Assembly: GCA_964567515.1 (NCBI GenBank)
Contig: CAZMMW010000018.1
Span: 1 to 15,101, forward strand
Origin: JBBIVB01 sp964567515
GTDB taxonomy: Bacteria > Patescibacteriota > Patescibacteriia > Veblenbacterales > UBA10138
Reading direction: 5' to 3'
DNA length: 15,101 nucleotides
Below, one piece after another: positions 1 through 5,803 of the stretch; the first letter of the stretch is position 1, and the number at the start of each line of letters is the position of its first letter. The position numbers and the translations under genes are program-made. Under the pieces are notes generated by a model. The model worked only from the letters and a program-made list of their open reading frames with translations. It searched no databases and was not told the DNA's origin.

Positions 1-30
1 ATATGATAATTGGTCTAAAATGACAAATAC

Positions 31-48
31 GACGACTAAAATATCGTC
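31..48. promoter_or_regulatory. Possible operator/promoter palindrome before the TrmB-like gene
   Basis: The inverted repeat GACGA (31-35) and TCGTC (44-48) encloses a -10-like TAAAAT at 37-42, 19 bases before the regulator start. A palindrome over a -10 box would suit autorepression by the HTH protein encoded next. No good -35 is visible and a 5-bp arm is short, so this is a weak call. Confidence 0.25.
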
Positions 49-66
49 ATCTTAATCAAAATAACT

Positions 67-789
67 ATGGATAATGATAAAATACTTCAAAATCTAGGGT
101 TTTCTGACAACGAAGCCAGAGTATATTTAGCTGCTTTGGAAACTGGTTTATCGTCTGCCCAAGATATTGCAGACAAAGCAAAATTAAAAAGAACCACAAC
201 TTATTCAATATTGGATGTATTAGTTAGAAAGGGTTTTGTTTTAAAAAGCCAAAAAGAAGGCAAAAATAGGTATGTAGCTGAAAGCCCTGATAATCTTTTG
301 GGTATTTTTGACCGGTATCAAAGCGAGTTAAAAAAAGTCTTGCCTGAACTTAAAGCTATTTATAATGTTAAACAAGTTAAACTTAAAGTTTTGTTTTTTG
401 AAGGCAAACCAGGAATTAAAAAGATTTATTATGACACTATTGAGGAAAAACCCGAGGTGATTTTGGAATGGAATACTTCTGAACTTTATAAAGTGTTTCC
501 TGGATTTCCTATGGAATATCTGGAGATGAGGCGCGAGTATAATATTAGAGCCCAGCGTATCGCGCCTGATGATGAAAATTGGCAAGAAAGAAAAAAGAAA
601 GACAAGGAAGATATTAGTATCACCAAATTATTACCCAAGAAGGATTATGAAATACCAGTAGAAATTAATGTTTACAACAATAAAGTGGTTTTTATGTCTT
701 ATAGCGATGAAATGGGTTTGATTATTGAAAGCAAAGTTATTGCCGATGCGATGAGAAAGATTTATAAACTGTTTTGGCAGAAGATATGA
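67..789 (+). CDS. TrmB-family HTH transcriptional regulator
   Basis: A 240-residue protein whose first ~75 residues form a winged helix-turn-helix of the TrmB (sugar-specific regulator) type: a conserved opening LGFSDNEARVYLAALETG (11-28), a recognition region around AKLKRTTTYSILDVLVRKGF, and a wing that includes a KSQKEGKNRYV stretch. A charged, probably coiled linker (~80-100) leads into a C-terminal domain starting near KVLFFEGKPGIKKIYYDTI, the domain that senses ligand or dimerises in this family. The ligand cannot be read from sequence. TrmB-like proteins are common in archaea and CPR bacteria. The stop overlaps the rnhB start (ATGA), so the two are probably translated from one message. 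There is no Shine-Dalgarno before the ATG. Confidence 0.85.
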   Translation: MDNDKILQNLGFSDNEARVYLAALETGLSSAQDIADKAKLKRTTTYSILDVLVRKGFVLKSQKEGKNRYVAESPDNLLGIFDRYQSELKKVLPELKAIYNVKQVKLKVLFFEGKPGIKKIYYDTIEEKPEVILEWNTSELYKVFPGFPMEYLEMRREYNIRAQRIAPDDENWQERKKKDKEDISITKLLPKKDYEIPVEINVYNNKVVFMSYSDEMGLIIESKVIADAMRKIYKLFWQKI

Positions 790-1397
790 GGCCGTCGTGG
801 AAATATGAGAAAAAATTATGGCGGAGAGGTTTTGGTTTGGTAGCCGGGGCGGATGAAGTGGGTAGAGGCGCTTTGGCTGGGCCGATTGTGGCAGCGGCAG
901 TTGTTTTTTCTCCAAAAATTTTAAAATCTAAAGCAGCTTGGATTAAACAAATTAAAGATTCCAAAAAATTGAGCGCCATTAAGCGCGAAGTATTGTTTAA
1001 AAAGATTATCAAAACTATACGGGCTGGGTCTGTAGCGGAGATCCATAATAGAGAAATTGATAAAAGAGGGATTCAAAAGGCAAACATTAAAGTAATTAAT
1101 CAGGCAGTAACTAAGCTGGCAATTCAACCAGAGTATTTATTAGTAGACCTTGTGACCGGTTTTAAGACAAAGTTACCGTTTGTTTGTGTAGTTAAAGGAG
1201 ATAGCAAAATTTTTTCCATTGTCTGTGCTTCTATAATTGCTAAAGTTCATCGGGATAAACTGATGAGAGACTATCATCAGAAATATCCAAAATATGGTTT
1301 TTTAAAACATAAGGGTTATGGCACCACAGAACATCGCCAGGCTATAAAAAAATACGGCCTTAGCTCGATTCATAGAAGGAGTTTTAGATTAGTATAA
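786..1397 (+). CDS. rnhB: Ribonuclease HII
   Basis: Cleaves RNA in RNA-DNA hybrids and starts removal of single ribonucleotides from DNA; cytoplasmic and metal-dependent. The N-terminal motif GADEVGRGALAGPIVAAAVV carries the catalytic Asp-Glu pair and the GRG that recognises the RNA-DNA junction. KGDSKIFSIVCASIIAKVHR carries further acidic and structural residues. The C-terminal block YGFLKHKGYGTTEH followed by IHRRSF is the standard ending. An upstream in-frame TTG at 774 exists, but I chose the ATG at 786 because it overlaps the preceding TGA as ATGA, a typical coupled junction, and gives 203 residues, normal for the family. No key residue is missing. Confidence 0.95.
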   Translation: MRPSWKYEKKLWRRGFGLVAGADEVGRGALAGPIVAAAVVFSPKILKSKAAWIKQIKDSKKLSAIKREVLFKKIIKTIRAGSVAEIHNREIDKRGIQKANIKVINQAVTKLAIQPEYLLVDLVTGFKTKLPFVCVVKGDSKIFSIVCASIIAKVHRDKLMRDYHQKYPKYGFLKHKGYGTTEHRQAIKKYGLSSIHRRSFRLV

Positions 1398-1443
1398 TTT
1401 ATTTAACTATGTAAAATCTAACTTCTGGTTTTTGTTAATTTAG

Positions 1444-1452
1444 TGCTATAAT
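1444..1452 (+). promoter_or_regulatory. Extended -10 promoter (TGCTATAAT) for the methyltransferase gene
   Basis: A perfect TATAAT (1447-1452) is preceded by TG one base upstream, the extended -10 form that needs little -35 contact; no good -35 is visible. The ATG begins at 1459, only six bases after the -10, where transcription would be expected to start, so the message may be leaderless. Confidence 0.65.
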
Positions 1453-1458
1453 AAACTT

Positions 1459-2013
1459 ATGTTAAGTAAATTAGTGCCAGCTAAATTATTAAATCCTCAA
1501 GAATTATTAGAAAAACAACTAGAGGTTAAACTTGGTAATTTTGTAGGAGATTTAGGATGTGGTGGCGCTGGTTACTTTACTATTCCAGCTGCTAAAATTG
1601 TTGGTAGTCGCGGTAAGGTTTATGCTGTGGATATTTTAAAAATGGCTTTAGAAGGAGTCAAAAGTAAAGCCAAACTGGAAAATATTTTAAATATTGAAAC
1701 TATTTGGTCAGATTTAGAGAGAGTGGGAGTAACCAAGGTTATGTCGGATACTTTGGATAGCGCTTTATTAATAAATATACTATTTCAAACTAGAAATAAT
1801 CAGGCTCTATTAGAAGAAGCTAAGAGGTTACTTAAAGCGGGTGGTAAGTTATTGATTGTAGATTGGAAGATAGAACCAACACCCTTTGGTCCCCCGGTTG
1901 CTGATCGTACTACACCAGAAATGGTACGTGAGTTGGCTGTTAGATTGAATCTGCGGGAAGAAAAATTTTTTGATGCTGGGCCTTATCATTACGGTTTTGT
2001 GTTTATTAAATAA
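1459..2013 (+). CDS. Class I SAM-dependent methyltransferase
   Basis: A 184-residue Rossmann-fold methyltransferase. Motif I, the SAM-binding glycine loop, is DLGCGGAGYFT (about 31-41). The acidic end of strand 2 is YAVDI. DSALLINILFQ matches the motif IV region, and LLKAGGKLLIVDW is the conserved strand-turn following it. It resembles the Methyltransf_11/31 group of small-molecule or protein methyltransferases; the substrate cannot be assigned. The late segment WKIEPTPFGPPVADR resembles UbiE-like enzymes but is too general to decide. It is followed 13 bases later by a small membrane protein gene and probably co-transcribed with it. It starts with ATG at 1459 immediately after a -10 box. Confidence 0.85.
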   Translation: MLSKLVPAKLLNPQELLEKQLEVKLGNFVGDLGCGGAGYFTIPAAKIVGSRGKVYAVDILKMALEGVKSKAKLENILNIETIWSDLERVGVTKVMSDTLDSALLINILFQTRNNQALLEEAKRLLKAGGKLLIVDWKIEPTPFGPPVADRTTPEMVRELAVRLNLREEKFFDAGPYHYGFVFIK

Positions 2014-2026
2014 TGATTAATAAATT

Positions 2027-2437
2027 ATGATGGCAAGATATTTAAATTGGTCTTACTGGTTTTCAAGCTTTGCTATACCTTTTACCGAGCAGGTGGCCGG
2101 ATATTTTTTATGGTTACTAATAGTTATAGGGGCGGCTGGGTTGGCGGCCAAGATTATAGCTTGGCGTACCAAAACTTCACCTTGGAGTAAATTGTATAAG
2201 AGAGTCGGTAATTTATTTTTGTTCGAAGCTGTGTTGTTGGGTATTAATTTCTTTTTTACCCAAACCAGTACACCGGTTTTAGGCTCGCGTTGGTGGTTTG
2301 GTTTGTGGATTTTGGTGGGTATTATTTGGGTGGGGCTTATTTTGCGACAGGCTATTTGGCGTTTACCTAAAGAATTAAAGGAACGGAAAGATCAGCGGGT
2401 ATTTGAAAAATATCTGCCTAAAAAGCCTAAATCCTAA
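2027..2437 (+). CDS. Small three-helix membrane protein, hypothetical
   Basis: A 136-residue protein with three hydrophobic stretches: about 20-45 (FLWLLIVIGAAGLAAKIIAW), 60-78 (LFLFEAVLLGINFFF) and 88-108 (WWFGLWILVGIIWVGLIL). A basic, lysine-rich C-terminal tail (KELKERKDQRVFEKYLPKKPK) is probably cytoplasmic. It is rich in Trp and Phe. It resembles small membrane proteins often seen in Parcubacteria genomes, but I recognise no named domain and give no function. It lies 13 bases after the methyltransferase gene. The start is ATGATG, so the second codon could also serve. Confidence 0.75.
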   Translation: MMARYLNWSYWFSSFAIPFTEQVAGYFLWLLIVIGAAGLAAKIIAWRTKTSPWSKLYKRVGNLFLFEAVLLGINFFFTQTSTPVLGSRWWFGLWILVGIIWVGLILRQAIWRLPKELKERKDQRVFEKYLPKKPKS

Positions 2438-2456
2438 TTTTATAAAATCCAAATTT

Positions 2457-2557
2457 CTAAATTCAAATATCAAAACAATACCAACAACCTAATTAGCAAA
2501 TTATTATTTAGATTTGGGATTTGATTTGGCATTGTGGTTTCGATGTTTGAAATTTAT
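2457..2557. repeat. Imperfect inverted repeat, hairpin-forming intergenic element
   Basis: The left arm (2458-2484) and right arm (2526-2556) pair over about 25 positions, with one 3-base bulge, a single-base bulge and a few mismatches (one T-G, two A-C). The loop is about 41 bases. The left arm is built of CAAA/ATCAAA-like words and the right arm of the complementary TTTGG/GATTTG words. The element ends just before the yraN start and has no coding capacity of its own. It could be a small miniature-inverted-repeat-like or interspersed palindromic element; whether it recurs in the genome cannot be seen here. Confidence 0.55.
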
Positions 2558-2561
2558 TACT

Positions 2562-2930
2562 ATGTCGCATTTACGTCAACAATTAGGCCAGCGGGGCGAG
2601 GTTTTGGCGGCTGATTTTTTAAAACAACAAGGAGTGATTATTATTGATCGTAACTATCATTTTGGTCGCTATGCAGAAATTGATTTGATTGGTAAAGATC
2701 AAGACGAGTTGGTATTTATTGAAGTAAAAACTAGAAGCAGTGACGGTTTTGGACACCCCGAAGAAGCGGTAAATAGATTTAAACAAGACAAGATTAGACA
2801 AGCTGCGGAAAGTTATATTTTAAACCACCCACAACTATCATCTAAATATCGTTTTGATGTAGTAGCGATTACTTATTTAGGCAACGAACCACAAATTAAA
2901 TATTTTAAAAATGTAAGCTTAGCAACCTGA
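2562..2930 (+). CDS. yraN: YraN family (UPF0102) putative endonuclease
   Basis: A 122-residue protein of the UPF0102/YraN family with the restriction-endonuclease-like fold. Visible landmarks are the opening GQRGEVLAADFLKQQG, RNYHFGRYAEIDLIGKD (with the E-x-D that would bind metal), then LVFIEVKTRSSDGFG, whose E-x-K completes a PD-(D/E)xK-type site, and a C-terminal YRFDVVAI. The biochemical role is not firmly established; a Holliday-junction-resolvase-like activity is suggested by fold only. I chose the ATG at 2562 over an upstream start at 2514, because the extra 16 residues would be read from the hairpin element and have no family match. rnhB lies upstream, a frequent neighbour of yraN in bacteria. 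Confidence 0.92.
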   Translation: MSHLRQQLGQRGEVLAADFLKQQGVIIIDRNYHFGRYAEIDLIGKDQDELVFIEVKTRSSDGFGHPEEAVNRFKQDKIRQAAESYILNHPQLSSKYRFDVVAITYLGNEPQIKYFKNVSLAT

Positions 2931-2949
2931 TGTTTTACATTTTATTTGT

Positions 2950-4341
2950 ATGAATCCAATTGATTTGGCCATAGTAATTTTTTACATTTTATTGCTTTTA
3001 ACAGTTGGAATCATTGTTGGTTTAAAAGAAACCGCTGAAGATTTTTTGATACTTTCTCGGCGCGCAAAGGTTTTGCTGGTTCTTTTCTCCATGATTTCAA
3101 CTTAGGTTGGCGTTGGAACATTTGTTGGAACTGCGGCGGGCGGTTATGATACTGGAATTTCCGTTGGATTTACCGCCGCAATAAGCGCGCTTGTTGGGGT
3201 TCTTGCTATTGCACTTTTCGCGCCGACTATCAAAAAATTTGGTGATAAATTTCAAGCTCATACTATTGGTGATTTTTTTCGCGTTAGATATTCAAAATCT
3301 AATCAAGTATTAGTCGGCGGTATAGTTCTTCTTTCTTATTTTCTTTTTACCGCTACGCAATTTACAGGTTTGGCAATGCTTTTGCATCTCTGGACAAATT
3401 TAAGTTTTGAAGTGTTAATTGTTTTGGCCGCTCTTACGACAATTATTTACACGGCTTTTGCCGGAATAAAAAGCGATTTTTATACGGATGTCATTCATTT
3501 TTGGGTTATGGTTTTGGTGCTTTTCGGAGTTTTACTGCCAATTACCTTAAAATCAATCGGTGGCTTCGGTGGTTTGTTAGCTTTGCCGCATTCTTATTTT
3601 TCACCTTTCGCATTTGGAGGTATTCCGTTTTTTGTCGGTGGCATAATTTTCGGAATGGGTGCCGGATTTATTGCCATGGAAATTTGGCAAAGAATTTATG
3701 TGGCCGATAGCCAAAAAACTGCAAAAAGGACAATGGTGATTTCAATTTTGTTTATCATGGCATTTTATCTGCTTTCAATGTTTTTTGGCATGGCCGTAAA
3801 GATTTTATGCCCCGATTTAGCAAACAGAGATTTAGCAATCTTTACTCTGATGAAAGGACAATTGCCAACCGGATTTTTAGGTTTGGGTGTCGCGGCATTT
3901 TTGGCAGTTTTCATTTCATCTGTAAATACTATGATTATGGTCGTTACGGCCACGCTAACAAAAGATTTTTACAAAGGACTAATTAAGCCAGATGCAACAG
4001 ATAAACAAATGCTCACCATGGGCAGAATTTTAACTTTTGTCGCCGGACTTACTGGCTTGGGTTTTGCTTTTCTAGTCAGGGATATTTTAACCCTATCGAC
4101 CACGGCACTTTTTATGTTGCTCGTATTTTTGCCAGCAATTCTCGGTGGATTCTTTTGGAAAAGAGCTACATCTACCGCTTCCTTTTTCTCAATTCTGCTC
4201 GGCTTCCTTTCAGCACTTTTGTTTCTGCCAAAAATACCGAACACGGCATTTGTTCCTGGTTTTATTATTAGTCTAGTGGTTTTTATTGTGGTTTTTCTTT
4301 TCAGTAAACATTCTGAAAACGAAACAGTTTCATTGTTATGA
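2950..4341 (+). pseudogene. Solute:sodium symporter family permease, interrupted by one in-frame TAG
   Basis: The frame from ATG 2950 to TGA 4339-4341 encodes 463 codons of an SSS-family transporter, a normal family length, with about a dozen hydrophobic segments. Codon 52 (3103-3105) is TAG. Just before it comes FSMIST and just after it VGVGTFVGTAAGG, the conserved region in which a Gln is common, so CAG to TAG is the simplest explanation. Later landmarks are intact: MEIWQRIYVA, LPTGFLGLGVAAFLAVFISS and TLTKDFYKG. There is no ATG, GTG or TTG between the stop and 3370, so restart would lose the first helices. Leucine codons are about half CTN by eye, against mostly TTA/TTG in hppA and tig, suggesting a different origin. 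Substrate unknown. It could be a true pseudogene, a suppressed amber or a sequencing error. Confidence 0.8.
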
Positions 4342-4379
4342 TAGATTTTCATATATCTGGTTGTATTAAATTTAGAACG

Positions 4380-4408
4380 TTGACATTTTTTTGGGCAGGA
4401 TCTATAAT
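4380..4408 (+). promoter_or_regulatory. Consensus sigma-70-type promoter for nusA
   Basis: TTGACA (4380-4385) and TATAAT (4403-4408) are both perfect consensus hexamers with the optimal 17-base spacer. Transcription should start near 4415, leaving a leader of about 43 bases before the nusA ATG. This is the strongest promoter in the window. Confidence 0.88.
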
Positions 4409-4416
4409 GTTAATAG

Positions 4417-4444
4417 ACTAGTATTTTTATACTAGTTATTTTTT
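4417..4444 (+). terminator. Hairpin plus T-run in the nusA leader, possible attenuator
   Basis: ACTAGTAT (4417-4424), a TTTT loop and the exact complement ATACTAGT (4429-4436) form an 8-bp stem, followed two bases later by six T (4439-4444). It lies right after the expected transcription start and before the nusA ATG. The form is that of a weak, AT-rich intrinsic terminator, so it may attenuate nusA transcription. It could instead only stabilise the 5' end of the message. Confidence 0.5.
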
Positions 4445-4457
4445 AAAGCTTAAATTT

Positions 4458-5711
4458 ATGAAACAAGCATCACCTATTACTCAAGCTATTGAACAAATTT
4501 GCGAAGAAAAGAATATTCCCGTAGCTTCTGTTTTGGAAACTATTGAACAAGCTCTGGCCGCGGCTTATCGTAAAGACTTTGGACAAAAGAATGAGAATAC
4601 TAAAGTAGAATTTGATTTGGCCACTGGCGCCTCGCGGGTTTTTGATGTTAAAACTGTAGTTGAGGGACCGGCTGAAGGCGAAGAAGCTATTAATGAGAAA
4701 AAAGAAATGTTGCTAGTTGATGCGCAGAAAATTCAGCCCGATATCAAAACCGGCGATCAATTAAAAACCGAACTTAAAGTGCCGGCTGATTATGGTCGTA
4801 TGGCGGCTCAGACAGCCAAACAGGTTATTATTCAACGATTGCGCGAGGCAGAACGTAATGTAGTGTTTTCTGAATATAAAAATAAAGAAGGACAAGTTGT
4901 TTCTGCTACCGTTCAGCGAGTAGAAGGTCGGACTGTTTTTGTCAATTTAGGTCATACCGTGGCGGTGATGCCTTATGGTGAACAAGTGACCAGGGAACAT
5001 TATGTTCCTGGACAACGTTTACGAGTATTCTTATTGGCGGTTAATTCTTCTAACAAAGGTCCGGAAGTAATTGTTTCGCGTGCTCATCCGGAAATAGTTA
5101 GGCAATTATTTACTATGGAGGTGCCAGAGGTAGCTGCTGGAGCAGTAAATATTAAAACTATTGCCAGAGAAGCTGGTAGCCGTACTAAGATTGCCGTGAC
5201 TGCTCAAGATGAAAGTATAGACCCCATTGGTTCTTGTGTAGGCCAGCGTGGTACCAGGGTACAAACAGTTATTAGTGAATTAAACGGTGAAAAGATAGAT
5301 ATCATTTCTTGGAGTGATAATATGGAGAAGTTTATTATTGCTGCTTTATCTCCAGCTAAAGTACAAAGTGTAATTTTAGATGAAACGAATCATGCTGCTA
5401 AAGTAGAGGTAGCCCCAGATCAGTTAAGTTTAGCTATTGGCCGTGGAGGGCAAAACGTTCGTTTGGCAGTAAAATTAACCGGTTGGAAAATTGATATAGT
5501 GGGTGCCGGCGGTCAAACCGTGGCTATTAATAATGAGGAAGAGAGTAGTGTAATAGGGGGACTTACAGTTGATAATATTAGTAATTCGGGAGTAGAGGAA
5601 AAACTAATCCCAAACACAAACAAAGAAGAAACGGTTGAGGATGATGTACAAATTAATAGCGAAGTTGCTAAGACCGCAACCGCGTCTGATATAGAAGAGG
5701 AAGCGAAATGA
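4458..5711 (+). CDS. nusA: Transcription termination/antitermination factor NusA
   Basis: NusA binds RNA polymerase and nascent RNA and modulates pausing, intrinsic termination and antitermination. The order of domains is canonical: an N-terminal polymerase-binding domain (about 1-130), an S1 domain (about 140-205, GQVVSATVQRVEGRTVFVNL), KH1 (about 225-300, including GSCVGQRGTRVQ near 258) and KH2 (about 300-350, including LSLAIGRGGQNVRLA near 323 and TGWKIDI). The tail beyond 350 is acidic and low in complexity, with no E. coli-type C-terminal repeats; 417 residues fits short bacterial forms. It has its own strong promoter and a leader hairpin. The usual neighbours rimP and infB are not adjacent. 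There is no Shine-Dalgarno before the ATG. Confidence 0.96.
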   Translation: MKQASPITQAIEQICEEKNIPVASVLETIEQALAAAYRKDFGQKNENTKVEFDLATGASRVFDVKTVVEGPAEGEEAINEKKEMLLVDAQKIQPDIKTGDQLKTELKVPADYGRMAAQTAKQVIIQRLREAERNVVFSEYKNKEGQVVSATVQRVEGRTVFVNLGHTVAVMPYGEQVTREHYVPGQRLRVFLLAVNSSNKGPEVIVSRAHPEIVRQLFTMEVPEVAAGAVNIKTIAREAGSRTKIAVTAQDESIDPIGSCVGQRGTRVQTVISELNGEKIDIISWSDNMEKFIIAALSPAKVQSVILDETNHAAKVEVAPDQLSLAIGRGGQNVRLAVKLTGWKIDIVGAGGQTVAINNEEESSVIGGLTVDNISNSGVEEKLIPNTNKEETVEDDVQINSEVAKTATASDIEEEAK

Positions 5712-5757
5712 TTGGTTGTTTTTTTAAATCTTTTATTTTAAAGTTAATATAAATACA

Positions 5758-5780
5758 GAGATCAAATTTGATCTCCTTTA
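5758..5780 (+). terminator. Perfect palindrome after nusA, probable weak terminator
   Basis: GAGATCAAATTTGATCTC (5758-5775) is a perfect 18-base palindrome that would fold as a 7-bp stem with an AATT loop, followed by a short CTTTA tract. It lies 46 bases after the nusA stop and 28 bases before hppA. The T-run is poor, so termination may be partial; a protein-binding palindrome for hppA control is the alternative. Confidence 0.5.
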
Positions 5781-5803
5781 ATTATTAAATATTTTTATCA
5801 GTT

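Noticed and set aside
774..785. TTG start for rnhB 12 bases upstream
   Set aside because: The ATG at 786 overlaps the preceding stop as ATGA and gives the normal family length.
2514..2561. Longer N-terminus for YraN
   Set aside because: The added residues are read from the inverted-repeat element and have no family match; the ATG at 2562 starts the conserved part.
3501..3710. Overlapping + strand frame within the symporter gene
   Set aside because: Shifted-frame shadow of the symporter; no start signal or family resemblance.
5709..5711. UGA-Gly genetic code as in Gracilibacteria
   Set aside because: TGA ends nusA, yraN and the TrmB-like gene at the expected family lengths.
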